Positions 16,161-24,550 of a DNA stretch of 38,737 nucleotides are shown piece by piece. The stretch is from CAZLMW01 sp964560875 (GTDB taxonomy: Bacteria > Myxococcota_A > UBA9042), in the NCBI GenBank assembly GCA_964560875.1, contig CAZLMW010000074.1:1-38737 (forward strand), in the 5' to 3' direction. The translations under genes and the position numbers were made by a program. Numbering within the stretch: the first letter of the stretch is position 1; the number at the start of each line of letters is the position of its first letter. The notes beneath the pieces were generated by a model. It ran no database searches, was not told the DNA's origin, and saw only the letters and a list, made by a program, of their open reading frames with translations.

Positions 16161-19100
16161 ATGACTTGCCCGGCACGACGATCGCGCCTCCGACCCCGTT
16201 TGTTTGCAGCTCTGCTGTGCGGGCTGTTGATGACATTCAGCGCCGCATGTTCGGACGACTCGGAGCCCACCAAGGACGACGGTGACGTGGCCACGGACGT
16301 CAAAGTCGGCGATGGCAGCTCGCTCGATGTGTCCGAAACCGACGCGGGGGTCGACAGCGGTTCTGCGGTCGATTCGGGGCCGTTGGACGCCGGGCTGGAT
16401 GATGTAGCACCCGTTGACGCGGCTATGACCGACGTTGACGAAGACGCGGGGGCACCGTGCGACGCGACCGGCTGCGCGACCGACAACCCGTGCAAGGTCG
16501 CCAAGTGCATCGGCGGCGGCTGCATCATCACCAACAAGCTGGACGGGACGGCTTGCGATGACGGCAAAAAGTGCTCGACCGGAGACGCGTGCGCCGCAGG
16601 ATTGTGCAAAGCGGCCACGGCCGTCTCGTGCGATGACAAGGAGCCGTGTACAGCGGACGCCTGCAACCCGCTCGATGGCAAGTGCGTGCATACCCAGGCG
16701 AAGGCAAAGGACGGCAAGCCGCTGTGCCCGTGCCTGACCGACAAGCACTGCCCCGCGGACGGCAACGCTTGCACGGTGCAGGGTTGTGCCGACTACACGT
16801 GCAAGACCATCAAGCTGAGCGCCACGGCCTGTTCAGATGGTGACGGGTGTACGGTCGGTGACGGCTGCAAAGACGGCGTTTGTGTGGCCGGCGCCAAGAC
16901 CGACTGCGACGACAACGAGAGCTGTACGGCCGACATCTGCGATCCCAAGGATGGCAAGTGCGCGCACAGCAAGGCGGTCGATGGCGCTGGGTGCGACGAC
17001 CAGAGCAAGTGCACGTTTGGCGACGTGTGCCTCGCTGGATCCTGCACGCCGACGACTTCGACGACGTGCCACGACACCAACCCGTGCACCGTTGACTCGT
17101 GCGACGACGCGACCGGCCTCTGTGTTCATGCAACCGCGACCACGGGAACACCCTGCGGGCCGTCGCTGGTTTGTTTGGGCACCGAATGTGTGGGCCGCGG
17201 CAACTCCTGCGCGGGCCGCTGTGGCGGGCATGGCGGCAGCTGCGCTTGCGGCCCCGGATGTGTCGCCAACGGCACGTGTTGCCCCGACTACCACGACGCG
17301 TGCACGACCATCTGCCAGCCGCCCGGCACCTGGGAAAAGGGCGTTCAGCAGGTGACGAAGTTTGCGATCGCGGCGGCCGGCGTGGGCTGTGACCTCGTGG
17401 GCAATGACAAGCAACCGGATAACGCGCTGGGTAAGATCTACGGCCCGGGCAATGCGACGGCTTATTCGCAGGTGCTCAAGGCTGGATCCTGGGCGTTTTT
17501 GCTGGCGGCGAAGGGCTACAACACGGCGGGCAAGCCGTTTGCGATCCATCGGCTGCTCGGCAACCCCGCGACGGGATGCGACCAGACGACCGAGGCGTGC
17601 GCGTTCCGTATCGACAAGGACAGCTATGACACCAAGGCGTCGACGCTTCACTGCCCGGCGCGGACGCGGATAAGCGCGTCGGTACGGCTCGGCAAAGAGC
17701 TCACAGCAACGGTGGTCTCGCCGCAGACGGTTGTTCCGACCCCGTTTGGCGACAAGGACTGGGTGGACCTGGCGCTGCGCGGCGGGCGCCTCGAAGCGGA
17801 CGTGGCCGACAAGACCAGCTGGAAGACATCGAACAAGGGGCTGTTGTGTGGGGCTGTGCGGTTTGACGAGCTGCTCGCCGGCTTCTCGAAGCTACCCGCG
17901 GCGGCGTTCACCAAGTTCGGCGGGCTCGAGGCCTTCAAGAAGACGCTGGCCACGGCGCTCAACCCGGACGTCGACCTGGACGGAGACGGCAAGAACGAGG
18001 CGCTTTCGGTGGCGTTTACGTTCACGACGCGGGCCGTCGCATCGGCGTCCAGCGCGCCCTGCAAACCGGGCACGTGCGAGGACGGCAACCCATGTACGGC
18101 GGACGTTTGCGACGCGAAAACGGGGCTCTGCACGTTCACGCATAAGAAGATCGGATCGGCGTGCGGCGTGGGCCAGACGTGTATGCCGGGCGCCAAGGGT
18201 GCGCCGCCCAAGTGTGTTCTGCTCGCGAGCTGCGGCGACGGCGTCTGCGATCCGGGCGAGGTCCCCAAGACGTGTGCCGAGGACTGCAAACCCAACTCGT
18301 GCGAGGGACGCTGCGGCTTTGGCTACGACAGCGCGCATACCTGCCAGTGCGACACCCAATGTGCGTTCTGGGGCGATTGCTGCAAGGACGCGACGAAGGC
18401 CTGCACGCTGCCGACCGAATGCGGCAACGAGGGGACCAAGACCTGTACGCGCCTGGCCATCAGCCCGTCGGGCGGCTGCATGGTGACCAAGACCGGGAGC
18501 GTGCGCTGCTGGGGACGCAACCACTGGGGGCAGCTCGGGATCGGCGACCGGTATGACGATGACGGGACGATTCGCACGATCGCGGGCTTCTCGAAGGTGC
18601 GCGCCGTGACCGCTGGGCAGGCCCATCGTTGCGCGCTGAAGACCGACGGCAGCGTCTGGTGTTGGGGCGCGAACGACCGCGGCCAGGTCGGCAACGGCAA
18701 GCGACCCCACGACTACGTGAACACGCCGGCCGGCGTGACGCCCATCGCGCTCGAAAAAGCGGCCAAGCTCGCGGTCGAAGTGACGCCGGTCCGCGTCGCA
18801 GGGATCGGGCCCGCCGTCGATATTGGCGCGACCGACAACGGCACGTGCGCGGTGATGAAGAGCGGCGCGGTGCGCTGTTGGGGTGAAAACGGCCGCGGTG
18901 AGGCGGGGCAATGGGTGCACGGGGTCGCTGCGAAGGACGCGGTGTTGATGCCCGCCGGTGTCACAGGTGTTCACGACGTCGACACGATCGCAGCTGGCGC
19001 GCGTTCTTCGTGCGTGCGGACAATGGCTGGCGCCGTCTGGTGTTGGGGCGATCGGGCCCACGGTGCGCTCGGCGACGGCAGGCATCCGGGCAATTCAACG

Positions 19101-20621
19101 GCGTTTTCGGCAATTCCAGTCCGCGTGCTCGGCGACGGCAAGATGTCCGCGACCTGGGCAGGGGCCGACTCGGCCTGCATGTCGCGACCCAACGGACAGC
19201 TCCGCTGCTGGGGAATCAACACGAACAACACGCTGCTCAACGGCAAGAACGCGGCGAGCTACCCGGCGGGGCTGGCGTTCGAGGCGACCCCGGTGACCGT
19301 CACGCAGCTCAAGAACGCGTCGATCATCGCCCCGAGCCGCGACCACGCGTGCGCCATCATGAAAGGCCGCGTGCACTGCTGGGGCGCCCGGAAACACGGC
19401 GCTGTGGGCGACAAGATCATCGGCTCCATCACCAACGCCATCGCGCCGGTTCCCGTGCCCTTGGCCGTGACCGCAACCTTCGTCGCGACCGCACACCGCA
19501 CCAAGCCGGCATTCGCAACGAGCTGCGCGTTGCTGCTCGACGACAGCCTGGCCTGCTGGGGCACCACCGACAATTCGCCTATCAAGGGCACCGGCCTGCC
19601 CGCTTCCGCGACCCCGGCGACGCTCAAAGCCGCGCCGCTGTGTGCGACGGTGACCGAATGCAACGACGGCAACGTCTGCACGCTCGATTCGTGCAAAGCC
19701 GGCGGCTGCCGCAACGCGTTCGTCGGCATCGGAGGCATGTGCAGCGACGGCAATCCGTGCACCACCGGGGACTGGTGTGACACATCGGTCTGTCACGCGG
19801 GCAAGGGCGCTGGCTGCGACGACGGCAACGACTGCACGGTCGACAGCTGCGATCCGAAGACCGGCGCGTGCCAATACAAGACCGCGCTCGATTCATCGCC
19901 CTGCAGCGACGGCGACGCGTGCACCGAGCCGGATATCTGCGTCAAGGGCGCCTGCACCGCCGGTCCCTGCACGAAGTTGCTGTGTGACTTGCCACCAGCG
20001 GCGACCGTCACGCACGTCATTCGCGAGCTGCAGCTGGCTTTTGACACCGCCGGAGCNNNNNNNNNNNNNNNNNNNNNNNNNNNNNNNNNNNNNNNNNNNN
20101 NNNNNNNNNNNNNNNNNNNNNNNNNNNNNNNNNNNNNNNNNNNNNNNNNNNNNNNNTGCAGCGTCGCGGCCGATAAGAAGTCGTGGGTTGTGCCCGGCAC
20201 CAAGGGCCAGCAATGCGAGGCGCGCTGGTCGACCAACGCGTTGGTGAAGGCAAATGCGCTCTCGGCAGGCGGGCCCAACACGACCTTGCCGATCCGTCTT
20301 CCGATGCTGGGGCTGGCCCTCGAACTGGAGCTATCCGGCGTCGAGATCTTCGGGACAACCGCCGACAAGTCGAGCTGGAAGAGCACAACGAAAGGTCGAA
20401 TCTGTGGCGCCGTGACGCCGGCCGCGCTGCAAAACGCGATCGATCTCCTGCCCAACAAGGACGTCGCCGCCGTCGGGCTTCACAAGGCGACGCTCAAGTC
20501 GCTGCTCACGGCGGCGTTGGCCCCGGACATCGATCGCGACAAAGACGGCAAGAAGGACGCCACCAGCGTGGCGCTCCGGTTCTCGACCCACGCCGCCAAG
20601 CAGATTATCGCCGGGCCCTGA
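16161..20621 (+). CDS. giant lipoprotein with Cys-rich, somatomedin-B-like and RCC1 repeats
   Basis: About 1486 codons including a 100-N gap. ATG 16161 begins a clear lipoprotein signal (RRSRLRPR, hydrophobic core, FSAAC with Cys30), then a long Asp/Ser-rich linker. Order after that: Cys-rich CxxDxCxxxxGxC modules (about 105-345); a somatomedin-B-like knot (350-382, CAGRCG...CCPDY); an unknown domain X (about 393-630); another Cys module; a second somatomedin-B-like knot (713-748); RCC1-type propeller repeats with RCWG motifs (about 764-1150); Cys modules; and a second copy of domain X at the C-terminus. The frame stays open upstream to 16038, but that part lies in the tandem repeats. After the gap the frame is supported by similarity to the first domain X. 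Probably a surface adhesin or binding protein. Confidence 0.85.
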   Translation: MTCPARRSRLRPRLFAALLCGLLMTFSAACSDDSEPTKDDGDVATDVKVGDGSSLDVSETDAGVDSGSAVDSGPLDAGLDDVAPVDAAMTDVDEDAGAPCDATGCATDNPCKVAKCIGGGCIITNKLDGTACDDGKKCSTGDACAAGLCKAATAVSCDDKEPCTADACNPLDGKCVHTQAKAKDGKPLCPCLTDKHCPADGNACTVQGCADYTCKTIKLSATACSDGDGCTVGDGCKDGVCVAGAKTDCDDNESCTADICDPKDGKCAHSKAVDGAGCDDQSKCTFGDVCLAGSCTPTTSTTCHDTNPCTVDSCDDATGLCVHATATTGTPCGPSLVCLGTECVGRGNSCAGRCGGHGGSCACGPGCVANGTCCPDYHDACTTICQPPGTWEKGVQQVTKFAIAAAGVGCDLVGNDKQPDNALGKIYGPGNATAYSQVLKAGSWAFLLAAKGYNTAGKPFAIHRLLGNPATGCDQTTEACAFRIDKDSYDTKASTLHCPARTRISASVRLGKELTATVVSPQTVVPTPFGDKDWVDLALRGGRLEADVADKTSWKTSNKGLLCGAVRFDELLAGFSKLPAAAFTKFGGLEAFKKTLATALNPDVDLDGDGKNEALSVAFTFTTRAVASASSAPCKPGTCEDGNPCTADVCDAKTGLCTFTHKKIGSACGVGQTCMPGAKGAPPKCVLLASCGDGVCDPGEVPKTCAEDCKPNSCEGRCGFGYDSAHTCQCDTQCAFWGDCCKDATKACTLPTECGNEGTKTCTRLAISPSGGCMVTKTGSVRCWGRNHWGQLGIGDRYDDDGTIRTIAGFSKVRAVTAGQAHRCALKTDGSVWCWGANDRGQVGNGKRPHDYVNTPAGVTPIALEKAAKLAVEVTPVRVAGIGPAVDIGATDNGTCAVMKSGAVRCWGENGRGEAGQWVHGVAAKDAVLMPAGVTGVHDVDTIAAGARSSCVRTMAGAVWCWGDRAHGALGDGRHPGNSTAFSAIPVRVLGDGKMSATWAGADSACMSRPNGQLRCWGINTNNTLLNGKNAASYPAGLAFEATPVTVTQLKNASIIAPSRDHACAIMKGRVHCWGARKHGAVGDKIIGSITNAIAPVPVPLAVTATFVATAHRTKPAFATSCALLLDDSLACWGTTDNSPIKGTGLPASATPATLKAAPLCATVTECNDGNVCTLDSCKAGGCRNAFVGIGGMCSDGNPCTTGDWCDTSVCHAGKGAGCDDGNDCTVDSCDPKTGACQYKTALDSSPCSDGDACTEPDICVKGACTAGPCTKLLCDLPPAATVTHVIRELQLAFDTAGXXXXXXXXXXXXXXXXXXXXXXXXXXXXXXXXXXCSVAADKKSWVVPGTKGQQCEARWSTNALVKANALSAGGPNTTLPIRLPMLGLALELELSGVEIFGTTADKSSWKSTTKGRICGAVTPAALQNAIDLLPNKDVAAVGLHKATLKSLLTAALAPDIDRDKDGKKDATSVALRFSTHAAKQIIAGP
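20057..20156. other. 100-N assembly gap inside the giant lipoprotein gene
   Basis: Exactly 100 unknown bases, the usual placeholder for a gap of unstated size. It falls at the start of the second domain X. By comparison with the first copy, where the matching stretch is about 100 bases longer, the true gap may be nearer 200 bases. Residues across it cannot be read. Confidence 0.99.
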
Positions 20622-20679
20622 ACGCCGGGCCCTGAACGCCGGGCCCTGAATGCCAGGCCCTGAATGCCGGGCTCTCGAG
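20610..20679 (+). repeat. five 14-bp tandem repeats at a gene end, stops in three frames
   Basis: Units of 14 bp (consensus GCCGGGCCCTGAAC), five copies with the last degenerate. TGA occurs at 20619, 20633, 20647 and 20661. Because 14 is not a multiple of 3, these cover all three forward frames. The first TGA is the real stop of the giant lipoprotein. The array lies between convergent genes, and its GGGCCC core is self-complementary. Confidence 0.95.
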
Positions 20680-20699
20680 TCGGGCGGATTGCGAGCGGT

Positions 20700-21281
20700 T
20701 CAGGCGACCGAAACCGGGCGTGACCCGACACCGGGCTCCAGGTAGCGGCGGGCAAGCTCTTCGCCGAGGTGTTCAAGGCGAGCACGCTCGGCGCCATTGT
20801 CGTCTTCGTGTTCGTTGCAAGCCGCGTCGAGCTCGGCCCACACCTCGTCGTCGAGGGCCTCGAGCGCCATCGGGTACAGGACGTTGTCTTCCTTGAAGAT
20901 GTGGTTGCGGAGCAACGCGGCGAAAGACTGACCGGCTTGAGCTGCCTGGTGGGCGAGGTCGGCCGGCCACGGGGTATGGGTCGCCATCGCGTCGCGAATC
21001 ACCGCCATCAATGCGCGCCCCTCGTCGTGTTCGAGCATCATGACGGCGAGCGGTCCGGCTTCCCACGGCAGTCCGGCTTCGGCGAGGGCTTCGAACAGCA
21101 GCTTCTCTTCTTTGCCGTGGTGGTGGGCGTCGGCGTAGCGGCCGATGAAGTCGACAAAGCGGCCGGCGTCGTCCTGCGCGCTGGTGTCTCCGGAGGCGAC
21201 GAGTTGGGCCCAGGCCTGCAGGGCATCCAGCCCGCGCTCGATGCGGCGATGTTCGGCCATCAGCAGTTCGATGGTGTTCAT
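20700..21281 (-). CDS. hemerythrin HHE-domain protein
   Basis: A 193-codon cytoplasmic four-helix protein. Candidate di-iron ligands are His11 (AEHRRIE), the His53-55/Glu58-59 cluster (HHHGKEEKLLF), His85 (LEHDEGR), and His127/Glu131 (NHIFKEDNVLYP). This is the full hemerythrin-like set in order. Such proteins bind O2 or NO, or act in iron or redox stress. The specific ligand cannot be told from sequence. ATG 21281 has GGAG upstream. It follows the SDR gene by 42 bases on the same strand and may be co-transcribed. In an organism with an oxygen-sensitive benzoyl-CoA reductase, an oxygen-handling role is a reasonable but unproven idea. Confidence 0.88.
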   Translation of the reverse strand: MNTIELLMAEHRRIERGLDALQAWAQLVASGDTSAQDDAGRFVDFIGRYADAHHHGKEEKLLFEALAEAGLPWEAGPLAVMMLEHDEGRALMAVIRDAMATHTPWPADLAHQAAQAGQSFAALLRNHIFKEDNVLYPMALEALDDEVWAELDAACNEHEDDNGAERARLEHLGEELARRYLEPGVGSRPVSVA

Positions 21282-21323
21282 GTGGAGTCTCCGTTCGGGG
21301 ACGGCCCAAGCGCCGTCGGGATG

Positions 21324-22064
21324 TCAGCGGCCGCCGTGTACGTCGATTGTGGCGCCGTTGAAGTAGTCGCAAACCAGCGCGAATCGCACCGCCTGCCAGA
21401 TGTCTTCGGGCTCGCCGATGCGGCCGACGAGGATCTTCGCCGCGGCCTTGTCGAGCGCGGCCTGGTTCATGCCCTGGGTCATCGGGGAGCGAACAAACCC
21501 GGGGGCGACGCAGGCGACGCGGATGTGATGCCGGGCCAGTTCGCGCGACCAGGTGACCGTGTTGGCGGCGAGCGCGGCCTTGGCGGCGGTGTAGTTGCTC
21601 TGCCCGTAGTTGCCGTGGCGGCTGACCGACGAGATGTTGACGATGACGCCCGGGCTGGTGCCGCGCCACAACATCTGGGCGACCGTGTCCTGGACCATCA
21701 TCGTGGCGCCGGTGAGGTTGACGGCGAGCACCGCGTCCCAGTCGTTGATCGAGAGGCGCACCAGCTCGCCCGACTTGCGGCTGCGCTTGATGAGCAGGCC
21801 GTCGCGGATGATTCCCGCGTTGTTGATGAGCGAGTTGACGCCGCCCATCTCCTCGCCGGCGCGGGTGATGAAGCTTTCGCGGCTGGCGGGATCGGTGACG
21901 TCGAGGGGGAGGCGGAGGATTCCGTCGGGCAACGCGGCGAGGCCGTCGAGATCGATGTCACCGGCGGCAACACGTGCGCCGGCCTCGTGCAGACGAATCG
22001 CGAAATGGGCGCCCATCCCGCGGGCGGCGCCGGTGACGATGCAGCGCAAATCGGACAGGTGCAT
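21324..22064 (-). CDS. short-chain dehydrogenase/reductase, FabG-like
   Basis: Classical SDR of 246 codons, full length. It has cofactor loop TGAARGMG (11-18), NNAG (81-84), catalytic Ser (ISSVS near 145) and YTAAK (Tyr158, Lys162), with the usual PGFVRSPM segment after. Asp36 after the second strand suggests NAD preference. It may be a 3-oxoacyl-ACP/CoA reductase or 3-hydroxyacyl-CoA dehydrogenase, but the substrate is not readable. ATG 22064 is chosen because it starts directly at the Rossmann fold; the frame extends to 22157 with unlikely sequence. It heads a likely two-gene unit with hemerythrin and is divergent from the kinase gene (223-base gap, no clear regulatory site seen). Confidence 0.85.
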   Translation of the reverse strand: MHLSDLRCIVTGAARGMGAHFAIRLHEAGARVAAGDIDLDGLAALPDGILRLPLDVTDPASRESFITRAGEEMGGVNSLINNAGIIRDGLLIKRSRKSGELVRLSINDWDAVLAVNLTGATMMVQDTVAQMLWRGTSPGVIVNISSVSRHGNYGQSNYTAAKAALAANTVTWSRELARHHIRVACVAPGFVRSPMTQGMNQAALDKAAAKILVGRIGEPEDIWQAVRFALVCDYFNGATIDVHGGR

Positions 22065-22287
22065 GGGCGATTCTCGAAGGGTTGTGATCGTGTAGCCGGT
22101 CAGCTTTGGCTGGGCGCCTGTTCGGGACCATGCAAGGCTGTAGCGCCGCGAATTCAACGATGACGACGGGCCGCTTCTGAAGGCCGTGACCGCGCGAAGC
22201 GTTGGAGAAGCGGAGGTCGAGAAAGTGGGCTACTCTCCATCGCGCGTTGACTTGTTGAAGCTGCTGTCCCCCGGTTCGAGAGCCGCG

Positions 22288-24510
22288 ATGTTCTGCGACC
22301 AGTGCCATGCCGAGATGGAGGAGGCGCAGCCGTTTTGCGACAAGTGCGGGGCCGACAAGCCGACCAGTGGGTGGGGGCCGGACCTGCTTCTTGGGACGGT
22401 GGTTGCGGGTCGTTATCGCCTCGAAGAGCGCCTTGGCAGCGGCGGAATGGGGTACGTCTACCGGGCCGAGCACACCGATCTCGGCACCGACTTCGCCGTC
22501 AAGTTCCTCCATCGCGACCTGACCACACCGGTCCACAAGAAGCGGTTCAAGCGAGAAGCCCGGGTCGCCGCGTCGTTGCGCAACCCGCATGCGGTGCAAG
22601 TTGTCGACTTTGGCGAGCTGCCCAACGACGACCTGTACCTGGTGATGGAGTACGTACCCGGCCACAACCTGAGCGATTGGGTGGACCTGCACGGGCATCC
22701 GTCGACGGCGTTTGTGGTGACGATGGTCAAGCACATCGCGACGGCGCTCGAGGAGGCGCACGAGCAGGGCACGGTGCATCGCGACATCAAGCCGGAGAAC
22801 ATCCTGATCGCGCCCACCAAGCGGGGTGTGCACGTCAAGTTGACCGACTTTGGCATCGCGTCGCTCATCGACAACAACCAGACCGCGCGCCTGACTCGAA
22901 CGGGGATGGTGCACGGATCGCCCGGCTACATGAGCCCGGAGCAGGCGTCCGGTGCCCGCGACCTGGACGGGCGGGCCGATCTCTACGCGCTTGGGGTCAT
23001 CGCGTGGGAGCTGCTGGCTGATCGGCCGATGTTTGAAGCGGCGACGCCGATGGCGCTGATCGTCAAACACATCCACGACTCGCCGATCTCACTGCGGGTG
23101 CATCGGCCGCCGCCGGAGCTTCCTGAGCCGCTGTACGGCGTCATCGAAAGGCTGTTGCGCAAAGAGCCGGAGAAGCGAACTGGCAGCGCGGAGAAGCTGC
23201 TGGCGGAGCTCGCCGACGTACCGATCGACATGGCGAGTGTGCGCGTACCGCTGAGCGAGAGCCGTAAGCTGCCCCCGGTTGAAGTGGACCCGAACTGGGA
23301 TCGCACGACCGAGCAGAGCACGCCTTCGCTGCGCCCCAAGAGCGGCCGCCGCGAGCTGGACGCGACCGTGGCCCAGAAGCGGTTTGCGAGCAATGAGTCG
23401 CAAGCGCAGTCGATTTTTTCGAAGGGCGAGTCGGGCGGTGTGCTCGCGCCTCCAACCAAGGAACTGTCCAAGCTCGGCAGCACCCCGTACGGCTACGAGC
23501 CAGTGGGCGGCGCGGAGAAAGGAGACGCCAAGGTCGCGCGCGCACCCGGGGACCTCGAAGAACCGCGGTTCGAAACGACCGAGCGCGTGGACCCACGGCC
23601 GCTTCGCGCCCAGGCCAACGACGCCGACAAGAGCAGACCCCAAGGCAACAACCCCGCGACGAACAACCCGACGCACGAAGCGCCGGCGACATTGCCACCC
23701 GAGGCTGGCCGCACCGCATCGGGCGGGTTTGCGTCGATCAACGTCCAGCCCGCGCCGGTTCGACCGACGGAGCCGGTGAAGTCAAACGCGTTTCGCAAGC
23801 CGACACTGAGCGAAGAGTTTCCGCTCGAGCCGATCCCGGCGCCTCCCCGTCGCGGCCGAACGCTGATGCTGTTGGGGCTGCTGGCTGCGGTCGGGTTTGT
23901 GTTCTGGGTGCTGCAAGGGGGCGGCTTCGCCAAGCTGTGGCTGCATCCCGACGCGGTCGAGGCGAAGGCTGAACGAGGGGCCACCACCACGGGCGACAAG
24001 GGTGACGAAGCCAAACCGGGCTCGGAAAGCGCCGGACAGCCAGGGCAGGCACCTGATGCCGGTGTCGGCGAGCCGGGCGCAGCGGCTGGTGCGACAAGTT
24101 CACCGCTGGTGGCGGGGCCGGAGCGAAACCTCTCAGCCGAGGGCGCTGGCGTGCGGTTTGAGATGACCCATCGGCCGGCACGTCCTCAGCCTGGCGAAGC
24201 GGTTGCGTTTCACGTGGCGCTGAAACAAGGCGACGCGTCGCTGCCGATCGGCAGTTTCGAGCTTATTACCAAGCTCGTCCGGGGGGTGGAAGGCGCGACG
24301 CCAGCGATGAGCCGCACGCGGCAAGAGGTCGGCGAGCACCCCGTTGAGGTGGCTTTTCACGAGGCGGGCGGCTACCAGGCGCAGGTGAAGATGACGGTCG
24401 GCGAGGAGCCTCGGGTCGTCGTGGCGCGGTGCGATATCTGTGTCGGAGACGACGACAAGCTGTGTGAGGGCTTGCGGTCCGATTGCGTCGTCGAAGCTGC
24501 GCCGAAGTAG
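22288..24510 (+). CDS. membrane Ser/Thr protein kinase with N-terminal zinc ribbon
   Basis: A 740-codon Hanks-type kinase. The N-terminus has a zinc ribbon (Cys3, Cys6, Cys17, Cys20). The kinase domain spans about 41-310: GSGGMGYV (50-57), Lys72 in AVKFL, HRDIKPEN (164-171), DFG (187-189) and GYMSPEQ (213-219), so all catalytic residues are present. A long polar Pro/Glu-rich linker follows, then one membrane helix near 525-545 and an extracytoplasmic domain of about 190 residues with three C-terminal cysteines. The layout (cytoplasmic kinase, outside sensor) is common in myxobacteria-like genomes. ATG 22288 is chosen because it starts right at the zinc ribbon; the open frame reaches 22186. 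It is convergent with the fic gene (40-base gap). Confidence 0.9.
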   Translation: MFCDQCHAEMEEAQPFCDKCGADKPTSGWGPDLLLGTVVAGRYRLEERLGSGGMGYVYRAEHTDLGTDFAVKFLHRDLTTPVHKKRFKREARVAASLRNPHAVQVVDFGELPNDDLYLVMEYVPGHNLSDWVDLHGHPSTAFVVTMVKHIATALEEAHEQGTVHRDIKPENILIAPTKRGVHVKLTDFGIASLIDNNQTARLTRTGMVHGSPGYMSPEQASGARDLDGRADLYALGVIAWELLADRPMFEAATPMALIVKHIHDSPISLRVHRPPPELPEPLYGVIERLLRKEPEKRTGSAEKLLAELADVPIDMASVRVPLSESRKLPPVEVDPNWDRTTEQSTPSLRPKSGRRELDATVAQKRFASNESQAQSIFSKGESGGVLAPPTKELSKLGSTPYGYEPVGGAEKGDAKVARAPGDLEEPRFETTERVDPRPLRAQANDADKSRPQGNNPATNNPTHEAPATLPPEAGRTASGGFASINVQPAPVRPTEPVKSNAFRKPTLSEEFPLEPIPAPPRRGRTLMLLGLLAAVGFVFWVLQGGGFAKLWLHPDAVEAKAERGATTTGDKGDEAKPGSESAGQPGQAPDAGVGEPGAAAGATSSPLVAGPERNLSAEGAGVRFEMTHRPARPQPGEAVAFHVALKQGDASLPIGSFELITKLVRGVEGATPAMSRTRQEVGEHPVEVAFHEAGGYQAQVKMTVGEEPRVVVARCDICVGDDDKLCEGLRSDCVVEAAPK

Positions 24511-24550
24511 GAGCGGCTGTAGCCGAGTCTGGTCGCCTCGTCAGCGGTCA

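Noticed and set aside
24514..24525. 5-bp stem CGGCT/AGCCG between kinase and fic genes as a terminator
   Set aside because: Too short, with a 2-base loop and no T-run.
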